Below the pieces are notes generated by a model. The model was not told where the DNA came from, did not search any database, and saw nothing but the letters and a program-made list of their open reading frames with translations. The translations under genes and the position numbers were made by a program. This document shows positions 18,340-26,833 of a stretch of 64,000 nucleotides of DNA, in pieces. The DNA is taken from positions 248,001-312,000 of the forward strand of contig NZ_JBHZGI010000002.1 in assembly GCF_051900535.1 (NCBI RefSeq). The letters are read 5' to 3'. The number at the start of each line of letters is the position of its first letter. Positions within the stretch are counted from its first letter, which is position 1. Source of the DNA: Frateuria_A sp051900535 (lineage in GTDB: Bacteria > Pseudomonadota > Gammaproteobacteria > Xanthomonadales > Rhodanobacteraceae).

Positions 18340-19104
18340 ATGTTCGGATTCATCGGCGTATTGGTGGTGCTCGCGGTCCTGCTTCTGTTCGCCTCGGTCA
18401 AGGTGTTGCCCGAGTACCAGCGCGGCGTGGTGCTGACCCTCGGGCGCTACACCGCCACCAAGGGGCCCGGCCTGGTGCTGCTGGTGCCGGTGGCGCAGCG
18501 GATGTTCCGCGTGGACCTGCGCACCACGGTGCTGGACGTGCCGCCGCAGGACGTGATCTCGCGCGACAACGTGTCGGTGCGCGTCAACGCGGTGGTCTAC
18601 TTCCGCGTGGTGGAGCCGGACAAGTCGGTGCTGCAGGTGGAGAACTTCCTGCAGGCAACCAGCCAGCTGGCGCAGACGCGGCTGCGCTCGGTGCTGGGCC
18701 AGCACGAGCTGGACGAGATCCTGTCCCAGCGCGACTCGATCAACCAGACCCTGCAGGTGATCCTCGACCAGGCGACCGACCCATGGGGCATCAAGGTGGC
18801 CACAGTCGAGATCAAAGACGTCGACCTCAACGAGACGATGGTGCGTGCGATCGCGCGCCAGGCCGAGGCCGAGCGCGAGCGCCGCGCCAAGGTCATCCAC
18901 GCCGAAGGCGAGCTGCAGGCGGCGGAAAAGCTGCGCGACGCGGCGGCGACGCTGGCGCAGCAACCGCAGGCCTTGCAGCTGCGCTACCTGCAGACGCTGG
19001 CGGACATGTCCACCAGCGGCAAGTCCTCCACGGTGGTGTTCCCGCTGCCGCTCGACCTGGTGCGCCCGCTGCTCGATGCATCGCCGGCAAGGCCCGGCGG
19101 GTGA
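18340..19104 (+). CDS. Slipin family SPFH/Band 7 protein (stomatin-like)
   Basis: A 254-aa protein. One N-terminal membrane segment (IGVLVVLAVLLLFASV) precedes the SPFH domain (VLPEYQRGVVLTLGRY, RVDLRTTVLDVPPQDVISRDNVSV split by short gaps). A coiled-coil region rich in AEAERERRAK and AEGELQAAEKL follows, then a hydrophobic tail. It forms a membrane scaffold with the NfeD protease encoded immediately upstream. The likely role is membrane quality control or microdomain organisation. Confidence 0.93.
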   Translation: MFGFIGVLVVLAVLLLFASVKVLPEYQRGVVLTLGRYTATKGPGLVLLVPVAQRMFRVDLRTTVLDVPPQDVISRDNVSVRVNAVVYFRVVEPDKSVLQVENFLQATSQLAQTRLRSVLGQHELDEILSQRDSINQTLQVILDQATDPWGIKVATVEIKDVDLNETMVRAIARQAEAERERRAKVIHAEGELQAAEKLRDAAATLAQQPQALQLRYLQTLADMSTSGKSSTVVFPLPLDLVRPLLDASPARPGG

Positions 19105-19161
19105 GCAACGCGAGGCCGGGTGCACCGGGGCCTGCGCCACCCACCCGCTCGAGCCGATAGG

Positions 19162-20151
19162 TCAGAGCCGGTAAGTCAGGCCCAACGACCACAGCCGCCC
19201 CGGCTCCAGCTGCAGCCCGTTCACGCGCCGCCAGATCGGCAGCTGGACGAAGGCATAGGCCTCCAGCCGCCGTCCCAGCTTCACCCCTAGGCCGGGACTG
19301 AGATACGCGTAGGTCGCGCCGCTGTTGGCCCGGTCGGCCTCGCGGCCGCTCTCGCGCCGCTCGCTGTGCAGGTTGATCTGCAGCTGCGGGGTGAAGCGCC
19401 CGGCCGCGAGATAGCGCAGCCCAAAGTTGGCGTTGATCGAGTTGCCGGGGCGGAATCCGCCGCGGGCGTTCAGCGGCACCTCCGCCATCGCCTGCGCGAA
19501 GTAACCGACGGACTGGCCGAGATTGCCGAACTTGTAGAAGCCGACCAGCGCGTCGGTGGTGCCGGTGCCCAGCTGCAGGCCGCGGTCGAGCAGCTCGCCG
19601 GCCTGCGGGCCGGCTTCGAAGGCCTGCCGGAACCGGCCGGTCGCCAGCTTCAGGCCGAACTGCAGGCCCAGCCCCGCGTCCGGGCTCAGGCCCTGGTAGC
19701 GAGCCACCACGCGCAGGTCGCCGATGCCGTTGGCGTCGGAGGTGGACACCGCGGTGTCGCCCTCGGCGATCGTCTGGTGATAGCGGCTCTCGTAGGGCAA
19801 CTGGAACGACACGCCCCAATAGCGGGACAGGTTGTAGTCAGCGCTGAGCAGCGTGTTGCGGTTGATGGTCCTGAGCTGCACTTCCTCGTCCGTGGGAAAC
19901 GAGAACGAACCCAGGCTGACCCGGTTAGTGCCGTGGTACAGCTGGTCTTGGTCGAAATAGTCCTGGCGCAGGCCCAGGTGCCAGCCACGGGTGATGGCGT
20001 AGCCCTGGCTGGACCAGTCCGAATTGAGCGAGCAACCGCAGGTGGAGCAGGCGCTCGCCAGCGTCGGGGCGACGGCCAGCGCGGCAATGGCCAGCAGCGG
20101 GGCGCGCGTGGGGCGCAGGCGCGCGGGGGCGAAACGGGAAATCATGTGCAT
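19162..20151 (-). CDS. Outer-membrane beta-barrel protein with CSTCGC motif
   Basis: A 329-aa exported protein. A signal peptide ends about TLASA, and the mature protein starts CSTCGCSLNSDW, a cysteine cluster that could bind metal. The rest alternates short amphipathic strands with turns and ends WSLGLTYRL, as expected for an outer-membrane barrel of the phenol-degradation meta-pathway/transporter type. It is the last gene of a four-gene operon that also encodes a DUF2946 protein and a SufR-like regulator. A metal-related role is suggested by those neighbours only. Confidence 0.7.
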   Translation of the reverse strand: MHMISRFAPARLRPTRAPLLAIAALAVAPTLASACSTCGCSLNSDWSSQGYAITRGWHLGLRQDYFDQDQLYHGTNRVSLGSFSFPTDEEVQLRTINRNTLLSADYNLSRYWGVSFQLPYESRYHQTIAEGDTAVSTSDANGIGDLRVVARYQGLSPDAGLGLQFGLKLATGRFRQAFEAGPQAGELLDRGLQLGTGTTDALVGFYKFGNLGQSVGYFAQAMAEVPLNARGGFRPGNSINANFGLRYLAAGRFTPQLQINLHSERRESGREADRANSGATYAYLSPGLGVKLGRRLEAYAFVQLPIWRRVNGLQLEPGRLWSLGLTYRL

Positions 20152-20292
20152 GGAAACCGTCCTGGGTCTCGGCGGCGCGATCGACGCGCCCGCCGTGGAA
20201 AGGAGATTGCAGCCGAAACGGCAAGCGGTACGTCGCCCGCTGACGTCAGCCGTGCCAGTGGCGCGCGCGAGGCGGTCGCGGCGCGCGGCGGA

Positions 20293-20667
20293 TTACGCGG
20301 GCAGGTCGCCTGGCGGGCCGCGTGGCGCGGCGGCCAGAACCACGCGCGCGCTCCAACACGGCGAGGGAACCGCCGGGCCCGACCGGGCCGGCGGCAGTGG
20401 CGCGAGGACCGGCAGGCTGGCGACGGCCAGCAGCACGGGCATGTGCCCGAGCAGGTCGCAATAGCCGCAGCGGGTGATCACCGGCACGCCGGGCGCGGCC
20501 GGCGGATCGCGATGGCCATCGTGCATGTCGCCCGCAGCCATGCCGGCCATGCCCATTGGCGTGCCCGGCAGGGGCGACAGGCGCGCGATCACCGGCATGG
20601 CGATGGTCAGGGCGATGGCAAGCATCCCCAGCCAACCGATCCACCGATGCGTGCGCGAGCGTTTCAT
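20293..20667 (-). CDS. DUF2946 family membrane/periplasmic protein
   Basis: A 124-aa protein starting MKRSRTHRWIGW. An N-terminal hydrophobic segment is followed by a Met/His-rich stretch (MGMAGMAAGDMHDGHRD) and then the DUF2946 hallmark CGYCDLLGHMP with a second hydrophobic segment. DUF2946 genes often sit beside copper- or TonB-linked genes. The Met, His and Cys content is compatible with copper binding. The upstream in-frame extension has no support and is excluded. Function is not established. Confidence 0.75.
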   Translation of the reverse strand: MKRSRTHRWIGWLGMLAIALTIAMPVIARLSPLPGTPMGMAGMAAGDMHDGHRDPPAAPGVPVITRCGYCDLLGHMPVLLAVASLPVLAPLPPARSGPAVPSPCWSARVVLAAAPRGPPGDLPA

Positions 20668-20757
20668 CCTCAGCCTATGGATTCCGGGTCCGACGCGGTT
20701 ATGCATGGTCCCATGCGAGGGCCCGGGCGCAGGTGTGGCACGGTGCCGCGCGAGCGC

Positions 20758-21411
20758 TCAGTCGCCGTGCGGCTTGCCCAGCGGGGCGCCGATGCGGAAC
20801 CGGCACACGTGGCCGCCACGCACGATGCATTCCATGTGGTGAATGCGCCGTCCACTGGCCGCTTCCATGTAAGCCAGGTCGAACTTGCAGACTTGCGGCA
20901 CGCTGCGGGCCATCGCGTGGAACACGCAATTGAAAGCCTCGACCTGCGGCTCCTGGCCATGCTTCGCGACCACCGCCTCGTAGCCGAGCGCGTCGAGCTG
21001 GCTGGCCAGCCGCTGCACGACGTCGTCGTGGCTCGCTTCAGGCGGCAGCGGCACCTCATGGCCACCCAGCGTGCGACCCAGGTCCTGCAGCATCTCCTCC
21101 AGCGCGGCCGGCCCGTAGCGCTCGCGCAGCTTGCCCAGCAGCGCCGTGCTGAGCAGGCCGTAATTGCGCGGGAACAGCCCGCGCCCGTTCTCGGTCAGGC
21201 GGAAGCGTGCCTGCGGCCGGCCGCCGGTGGCGCGCGCCTGCCCGCGTTCGACGTAGTTGCGCGCGAGCATGGTGCTCAAGTGCTGGCGTACCGCGTTGTG
21301 GCTGATGCGCAGGCGCTCGCACAGCTCCTCCACCGAACAGCCCTCCGGCGCCATCAATAACTGGCGCAGCAGGCGCTGCTGGGTGGCACCGAGCCGTGCG
21401 AGCGCGCTCAT
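20758..21411 (-). CDS. HTH transcriptional regulator, SufR-like with C-terminal cysteines
   Basis: A 217-aa regulator. The winged HTH is at residues 10-60 (SVEELCERLRISHNAVRQHLSTM) with a basic wing (GGRPQARFRLT). The C-terminal domain carries Cys162, Cys175, Cys195 and Cys203. The 13- and 28-residue spacings of Cys162-Cys175-Cys203 match, from memory, the cluster ligands of cyanobacterial SufR, an Fe-S-sensing repressor. No suf genes are visible here. The gene starts 2 bp after the preceding one, so it probably regulates this operon. Confidence 0.75.
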   Translation of the reverse strand: MSALARLGATQQRLLRQLLMAPEGCSVEELCERLRISHNAVRQHLSTMLARNYVERGQARATGGRPQARFRLTENGRGLFPRNYGLLSTALLGKLRERYGPAALEEMLQDLGRTLGGHEVPLPPEASHDDVVQRLASQLDALGYEAVVAKHGQEPQVEAFNCVFHAMARSVPQVCKFDLAYMEAASGRRIHHMECIVRGGHVCRFRIGAPLGKPHGD

Positions 21412-21413
21412 GC

Positions 21414-22076
21414 TCAGGCGGCCTTGGCGGGGAACTGTTTGGCGATCGCACCGGCCAGCGCGTCGGAGATCACGTCCATGTGCGCCTGGATGGCCTGCCA
21501 GGTGGACTGCTCGCCCTTCATGTCGCCGGCCATGATCTGCTGGATCTGGGTAGCGTGGTGCGCGACGTGCGTGGCCATCAGGCCCTGCACGGCATTTTCC
21601 GGCAGGTTCGGGTTGGCGCCGGAGAGGAACTGGGCGATCGCCGTGACGTTCGACTGCAGGTCGGCCATGGCCTTTTGCTCGCCGGCGGAGTCGTTGGCGG
21701 CGCGCGCATCGGTCAGCGCCTTCACGCCGCCCCAGTGACCGGCGAGCAACTCGAGCATGCGGGCCCCGGCCGGCTTGCCGTAGAAGCCCCCGACCGCATC
21801 GGCGATCTGCTTGGCGTTGGCGACCACTGCGTCAGCCGCGGCCTTGGCCTTGGCGCTGTCATGCGCGTGCACGGCCAGCGCGTAGTCGCGGGTATGCACG
21901 GCATGGCCGTGCCAGAGCGAGCGCATCGCGGCGTCGAGCTTGGGCGCGGCGGGCACGGCGGACGCCGGGCTTTGGGTCTGCATGGCCATCGCGGGAGTCG
22001 CCGCGGCCATCGTGGGGGTCGCCGCGGCAAAGGCAGCAGCCAGGATGGCGGCGGACAGGCAGGTGGAAGGTTTCAT
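21414..22076 (-). CDS. Exported helical protein of unknown function
   Basis: A 220-aa protein. A signal peptide (residues 1-24) precedes an all-helical domain with recurring histidines (LWHGHAVHTRDYAL, LLAGHWGGVKAL, ATHVAHHATQIQ). The pattern NPNLPENAVQGLMATH near the end and the final IAKQFPAK resemble a family of small four-helix proteins found in bacilli and soil bacteria with no assigned function. It is the first gene of the operon with the SufR-like regulator. Histidine placement could support metal or haem binding, but this is speculation. Confidence 0.65.
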   Translation of the reverse strand: MKPSTCLSAAILAAAFAAATPTMAAATPAMAMQTQSPASAVPAAPKLDAAMRSLWHGHAVHTRDYALAVHAHDSAKAKAAADAVVANAKQIADAVGGFYGKPAGARMLELLAGHWGGVKALTDARAANDSAGEQKAMADLQSNVTAIAQFLSGANPNLPENAVQGLMATHVAHHATQIQQIMAGDMKGEQSTWQAIQAHMDVISDALAGAIAKQFPAKAA

Positions 22077-22130
22077 GACGGTCTCCAGAAGGATCGTCGC
22101 GGTTGCGACGGTGGAAGTCTGGACGGGCCA

Positions 22131-22159
22131 GATTTACGCGCAATAGATATATGTGTAAA
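22131..22159 (-). promoter_or_regulatory. Candidate promoter for the SufR-like operon
   Basis: In an unusually AT-rich patch the minus strand reads TTTACA, 17 bp, then TAAATC, about 55 bp before the first codon of the operon. The -35 matches five of six bases. The -10 is weak. Confidence 0.35.
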
Positions 22160-22190
22160 GCCTTTCATATCGTGATTGCCGAGGATGGAA

Positions 22191-22247
22191 GGAGCCCGCT
22201 TGCGGGCGATTCCCCTGGCGGCCGTTCATCGCCCACACGTGGGCTCC
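22191..22247. repeat. REP-like inverted repeat (family D)
   Basis: Two 20-bp arms, GGAGCCCGCTTGCGGGCGAT and the near-complement ATCGCCCACACGTGGGCTCC, are separated by 17 bp. Each arm is itself partly palindromic. It lies between divergent genes. A related element built on GGAGCGCACCTGTGCG lies at 57863-57916. Confidence 0.6.
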
Positions 22248-22299
22248 TGCAGGTGTGCCGTGGCTTGTAAGGTAGGTGCTTTCGAAGTGGATGCATGCC

Positions 22300-23673
22300 A
22301 TGTTTTCCCGCCACCGCCTGCTGCTCGCCGCCCTGCTCTCCCTCGCCACCGCCGCGCTCGCCAAGCCGCCGGCGCTGCCGGTAGAGCATCCTGAGCTGCA
22401 CGCGCTGGCCAGCGCCCCCAGCGAACAGGAACTGCGCGCCACGATCACCGCGCTGGTCGGCTTCGGCACCCGCCACACGCTGTCGGACACCCGCTCGGAC
22501 AACCGCGGCATCGGTGCGGCGCGGCGCTGGGTCAAGGCGCGATTCGAACGCATCAGCCATGACTGTGGCGGCTGCCTTGAGATCATCACGCCCTCGCAGA
22601 CATTCACCGGCGAACGCGCGCCGAAGCCGGTGGAGGTCATGGACGTGGTCGCCATCAAGCGTGGCAGCGCCGACCCGGACCGCGTGATCGTGATCACCGG
22701 GCACCTCGATTCGCGCGTCACCGACGTCATGGACGCCACCCACGACGCGCCCGGCGCCAACGACGACGCTTCGGGCGTCGCCGCGCTGATCGAGGCCGCG
22801 CGGCTGCTGTCGACCCAGGACAACCGCGCCACCCTGATCTTCGCCGCGCTCTCCGGCGAGGAGCAGGGCCTGTACGGCGGCAAGGTGCTGGCCGAGTACG
22901 CGGTGGCGCACGGCTGGCGCGTGGAAGCCCAGCTCAACAACGACATCGTCGGCAAAAGCCGCGGCCAGAACGGCGTGCGCGACAACACCGTGGTGCGCGT
23001 GTTTTCCGAGGGCACCAAAAGCAACGAGACGCTGACGCAGGCCGCCTATCGCCGCTACCACGGTGGCGAAGTCGATTCGCCCTCGCGCAACCTGGCCCGC
23101 CTCATGGACCGCCTGGCCGACGCGTACCTGGCGGACTTCCATGTGCGCATGGTCTATCGCACCGACCGCTACGGCCGCGGCGGCGACCAGGTGCCGTTCC
23201 TGCAGGCGGGCTTTCCGGCGGTGCGCATAACCGAGGGCCACGAGGACTACGCCCGCCAGCACCAGGACCTGCGTCCCGGCTATGGCGACACCATCGACGG
23301 CATCGACTTCCGTTACCTCGCGCGCGTCACCGCGCTCGACGCGGTCACGATGGCGAGCCTGGCCCGCGCGCCCGCGCCACCCGCCGGCGTGGACATCAAG
23401 GGTGCGCTGGCCACCGACACCACGGTGAGCTGGCGCAAGGTGCCTGGCGCGGCCGGCTATCGCGTGCACTGGCGCGACACCACCGCACCGCGGTGGCAGC
23501 ACGCGCGCGCGGTGGGCGACGTGGACCACGCGGTGCTCGGGGATGTGGTGATCGACGACTGGTTCTTCGGCGTGTCGTCGGTGTCCGCCGACGGATACGA
23601 AAGCCCGGTGGTCTTTCCGGGCGACGCGGGAAGCTTCGAACGCTCACCGCCGGAGGCGGCCGGGCGGCGCTGA
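22300..23673 (+). CDS. M28 family zinc metallopeptidase
   Basis: A 457-aa exported aminopeptidase-type enzyme. The signal peptide ends AALA. Zinc ligands and catalytic residues are seen in order: His in VITGHLDSR, Asp in GANDDASGV, Glu pair in SGEEQGL, Asp in LNNDIVGK and His in TEGHEDYARQ. A C-terminal domain of about 90 residues (VSWRKVPGAAGYRVHWRDT) looks like a fibronectin type III module. The start at 22300 is preferred over a GTG/TTG-type start eight codons upstream because the signal peptide then begins normally. It is a single gene. Confidence 0.9.
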   Translation: MFSRHRLLLAALLSLATAALAKPPALPVEHPELHALASAPSEQELRATITALVGFGTRHTLSDTRSDNRGIGAARRWVKARFERISHDCGGCLEIITPSQTFTGERAPKPVEVMDVVAIKRGSADPDRVIVITGHLDSRVTDVMDATHDAPGANDDASGVAALIEAARLLSTQDNRATLIFAALSGEEQGLYGGKVLAEYAVAHGWRVEAQLNNDIVGKSRGQNGVRDNTVVRVFSEGTKSNETLTQAAYRRYHGGEVDSPSRNLARLMDRLADAYLADFHVRMVYRTDRYGRGGDQVPFLQAGFPAVRITEGHEDYARQHQDLRPGYGDTIDGIDFRYLARVTALDAVTMASLARAPAPPAGVDIKGALATDTTVSWRKVPGAAGYRVHWRDTTAPRWQHARAVGDVDHAVLGDVVIDDWFFGVSSVSADGYESPVVFPGDAGSFERSPPEAAGRR

Positions 23674-23736
23674 TCGAGTGTTGTCGCCAGGCAGCCCCAC
23701 CGGCCGTTCCACCCCGTGGAGAGACACACGCCGGGC

Positions 23737-25152
23737 TCAGCCCCGGCCGTACGCATCCTCGAAACGCACGATGTCGTCTTCGCCCAGGTAGCTGCCGGAC
23801 TGCACCTCGATCAGCTCGAGCGGCAGGCGGCCGGGATTCTCAAGCCGGTGCCTCACGCCCAGCGGGATGTAGGTGCTCTGGTTTTCGGTCAGCGTGAGTA
23901 CCTCGTCTCCGCGGGTGATGCGGCCGGTGCCACTGACCACCACCCAATGCTCGGCACGATGGTGGTGCATCTGCAGGCTCAGGGAAGCGCCCGGATTGAC
24001 CGTGATGCGCTTGACCTGGAACCGCTCGCCCACGTCGATCGAGTCGTAGCTGCCCCAGGGGCGATACACCTTGCGGTGGCTGGCCGGCTCGCCGCGACCT
24101 TGCGACTTGAGCCGCGCGACGATGCCCTTGACGTCCTGCACCCGGTCCTTGTGCGCGACCAGCACGGCGTCGGCGGTGTCGACCACCACCACGTCCTTTA
24201 GTCCCAGCAACGCGACCAGGCGGCCCTCGCCCCAGGCCAGCGTGTTGCGGCAATCCTGCGCCACCACGTCGCCGTGGTGCGCGTTGCCGTCGCCGTCCTG
24301 CTCGGCCACTTCCCACAGCGCCGACCAGCTGCCGAGATCATTCCACCCGACATTGATGGGCAGCACGGCGGCGGCGTCGGTGTGTTCCATCACCGCGTAG
24401 TCGATCGAGTCGGAGGGGCACGCGGCGAAGGCGGCCTTGTCCAGCCGCACGAAATCGGCATCGCGCGCGGCACCGTCGATCGCGGCACGGCATGCCGCCA
24501 GGATGGCCGGCTGCTGGCGCTCGAGCTCGGCCAGGAACACCGACGCGCGGAACAGGAACATCCCGCTGTTCCACACGTACTCGCCCGAGGCGACGTACCG
24601 CTGCGCCGTGGCCGCGTCCGGCTTCTCCACGAACTGCGCTACCTGGCGCACGCCCCCGCCCACCTCGGCGCCGGCGCGGATGTAGCCATAGCCGGTTTCC
24701 GGAGCGTCCGGCACGATGCCGAAGGTCACCAGCCGCCCCTGCGCCGCGATCGGCTCGGCCTGGCGCACGGCGGCCTGGAATGCCGCCGCATCCTTGATCA
24801 CGTGGTCGGAGGGCAGCACCAGCAGCAGCGGATCGGCGCCCTCGGCGGTCGCCTGCAGCGCGGCCACGGCGATCGCCGGCGCGGTGTTGCGCCCGACCGG
24901 TTCGAGCAGGATCGCCGACGGCACGCAGCCGACCTGGCGCAATTGCTCGGCCACCATGAAGCGGTGCTCCTCGTTGGCCACCACCATGGGGGCGGCCGAC
25001 GCCAGCGGCGCGATGCGCAGCCAGGTCGCCTGCAGCATGGTGTCCGAACCCGCCAGCGGCAGGAACTGCTTGGGATACGCCTCGCGCGACAACGGCCACA
25101 GGCGCGTACCCGAGCCACCCGAAAGAATCACCGGAACCATCCACTTCTCCAT
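23737..25152 (-). CDS. manC: Mannose-1-phosphate guanylyltransferase / mannose-6-phosphate isomerase
   Basis: A 471-aa bifunctional enzyme. The N-terminal nucleotidyltransferase carries LSGGSGTRLWPLSR and FVEKPDAATA. The C-terminal cupin isomerase domain carries RPWGSYDSID and LQMHHHRAEHW. It makes GDP-mannose for exopolysaccharide or LPS (called XanB in Xanthomonas). The start MEKWMVPVIL at 25152 is chosen, and a second ATG four codons later has a GGAG of its own. It is followed upstream by a fucose-synthase-like gene and a tyrosine phosphatase gene in the same direction, suggesting a sugar-nucleotide/polysaccharide cluster. Confidence 0.95.
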   Translation of the reverse strand: MEKWMVPVILSGGSGTRLWPLSREAYPKQFLPLAGSDTMLQATWLRIAPLASAAPMVVANEEHRFMVAEQLRQVGCVPSAILLEPVGRNTAPAIAVAALQATAEGADPLLLVLPSDHVIKDAAAFQAAVRQAEPIAAQGRLVTFGIVPDAPETGYGYIRAGAEVGGGVRQVAQFVEKPDAATAQRYVASGEYVWNSGMFLFRASVFLAELERQQPAILAACRAAIDGAARDADFVRLDKAAFAACPSDSIDYAVMEHTDAAAVLPINVGWNDLGSWSALWEVAEQDGDGNAHHGDVVAQDCRNTLAWGEGRLVALLGLKDVVVVDTADAVLVAHKDRVQDVKGIVARLKSQGRGEPASHRKVYRPWGSYDSIDVGERFQVKRITVNPGASLSLQMHHHRAEHWVVVSGTGRITRGDEVLTLTENQSTYIPLGVRHRLENPGRLPLELIEVQSGSYLGEDDIVRFEDAYGRG

Positions 25153-25282
25153 CCGGCCTGCCGCACCGGGCCGCAGGCATGCCAACGAGCGAGATAGGCC
25201 CCGCTCCCCATCCGACCGGGAGCGGCCACCGCGCGAAAGACACATGATGCCTTGCAAGAGCGCAGCGTGCGCGCGTTTCGCC

Positions 25283-26203
25283 CTAAGCGACCAGCGCGCC
25301 GGCTCCCTGCAGATGCCACGCGCACATCTGCTCGACCCCGTCGCGCAGCGGCATGCAGGGAGACCAGCCCATGCCGTTGAGGCGCAAGCCCTCGGGCATG
25401 GCTCCGGTGGGCTCGGGCGCGCGCGTCCGGTTGACTAGCCGCCCCCGGTAGCCGATGGCGTCGGCCGCCATGCGGGCCACGTCCGCAAAGGCAACTTCCT
25501 CCCCGCCATCGACGTTGACCGGTACGTCGCTGCTGTAACGGCGCATCAGGAACAAGGCCGCATCGGCGAAATCGTCGACCTGCAGCCAGGGCCGCGTCGC
25601 CACGCCATCGATCGCCAATTGCGAAAGGCCGTCCGCGTGCGCCTCATGGAGACGGCGGACCACGGCCGGCAGCACGCCGGCCTGTGCGCCCGGGCTGTCG
25701 CCCGGTCCGTAGAGCTCGGCCGGAACCACGCCGATCGCATCGAAGCGGTACTGCCGCCGGTACGCCTGGCACATGCGGATGCCGGCTATCTGCGCGAACG
25801 CCTCGCCGTCTTCATCCGGCTGGAATGCCGCGGACAGCAGCGCTCCTTCCCGCAGCGGCGGCAGCGCGCCGGCGGGATGGATGCTCGACGAAGCCAGGAA
25901 ACACAGCTTGCGCACGTCCGTCCGCCACGCGGCATGGATCACGTTGGCCTGCACCGCAAGGCTTTCGCGGACCGCCTCGTCCGAGCGCCGGCCGGCGACG
26001 CCTTCGCGCGCCGCGGTGAGGAACACGTATTCGGGCCGGTGCCGAAAGAAGAACGCATCCACCGACGCGGGCCGGGCGAGGTTCACCTCGTCCGGTCCCA
26101 GAAAGCGGATGTTGTCGTAACCGGCCGCCCACAGGCGCCGTACCACCGCGCCGCCCACCCAGCCGCACCGCCCGGTGACGAGAATGCGCGCATCCAGGTC
26201 CAT
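25283..26203 (-). CDS. GDP-L-fucose synthase-like NAD-dependent epimerase with altered active site
   Basis: A 306-aa extended SDR whose whole length follows GDP-L-fucose synthase (Fcl/WcaG): TGRCGWVGGAVV for NAD(P) binding, IAGIRMCQAYRRQY, ELYGPGDSP and LQVDDFADAALFLM. The catalytic positions differ. The Fcl cysteine in SSCIYP is serine here (SSSIHP). The YxxxK pair is replaced by E and Q in GEAFAQIAGI. The histidine-bearing RRLHEAHADG is kept. It is therefore a pseudoenzyme or an enzyme with a changed reaction. It lies between manC and a Wzb-like phosphatase gene, which fits sugar-nucleotide context. Confidence 0.8.
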   Translation of the reverse strand: MDLDARILVTGRCGWVGGAVVRRLWAAGYDNIRFLGPDEVNLARPASVDAFFFRHRPEYVFLTAAREGVAGRRSDEAVRESLAVQANVIHAAWRTDVRKLCFLASSSIHPAGALPPLREGALLSAAFQPDEDGEAFAQIAGIRMCQAYRRQYRFDAIGVVPAELYGPGDSPGAQAGVLPAVVRRLHEAHADGLSQLAIDGVATRPWLQVDDFADAALFLMRRYSSDVPVNVDGGEEVAFADVARMAADAIGYRGRLVNRTRAPEPTGAMPEGLRLNGMGWSPCMPLRDGVEQMCAWHLQGAGALVA

Positions 26204-26326
26204 GACCCTACCCCGTTAGTTCACGCCGCGTAGTCGGCCCTGGACTCTCCCCGAGCAGCGGCCGGGCCCTATTCTGCACGCGACAGGCCAACAAGGCAGC
26301 AGAATTGTGCAGTGCGCCTCAAAACA

Positions 26327-26761
26327 TCAAAGATGTTTCTGCCATGCATCGACGCCTTCTTCGATGAGCCGGTAGGCATGTTCGAAGGCGTCGCGCGACT
26401 TGCGGTAGGGGTCGGAGATGTCGCGATCACCCTGCCATTTCCCGAGCAGGAAGGCGCGCCCCACCGCGTGTGGCGAGTACCTGGCGAGGCTGGCGAGGTG
26501 GGCGCGCTCCATCACCAGGATCAGGTCGGCGGCGACGATCGCCGCCTTGTCCAGTTGGCGCGCACGGTGGGGCGATGCGTCGATGCCACGCTCGGCAAGA
26601 AGAGCGCCGGCCAGTGGGTCGATCGGCTTTCCCTCGAGCGCCGCCAGTCCGGCCGAATCGACGGTCGTGGCCCGCCCGCGCAGCCGTTCGCGCAGGAGGT
26701 ATTCCGCCGTGGGACTGCGGCAGATGTTGCCGATGCAGACGACCAGGACCTTGTCGAACAC
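26327..26761 (-). CDS. Low-molecular-weight protein tyrosine phosphatase
   Basis: A 144-aa phosphatase. The P-loop CIGNICRSP (Cys9 to Arg15) lies at the N-terminus, and the general-acid region SDPYRKS near the C-terminus. This is the Wzb/Etp form, which dephosphorylates bacterial tyrosine kinases that control exopolysaccharide export. Position beside GDP-mannose genes supports that role, although no cognate kinase is in the window. Confidence 0.92.
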   Translation of the reverse strand: MFDKVLVVCIGNICRSPTAEYLLRERLRGRATTVDSAGLAALEGKPIDPLAGALLAERGIDASPHRARQLDKAAIVAADLILVMERAHLASLARYSPHAVGRAFLLGKWQGDRDISDPYRKSRDAFEHAYRLIEEGVDAWQKHL

Positions 26762-26833
26762 GACCTTCCACCCAGGCGGTGACGAAAGAATGCGCCGCGC
26801 GTGCCCCGTCTTCCCGGGCAGCCGCGGCGATGG

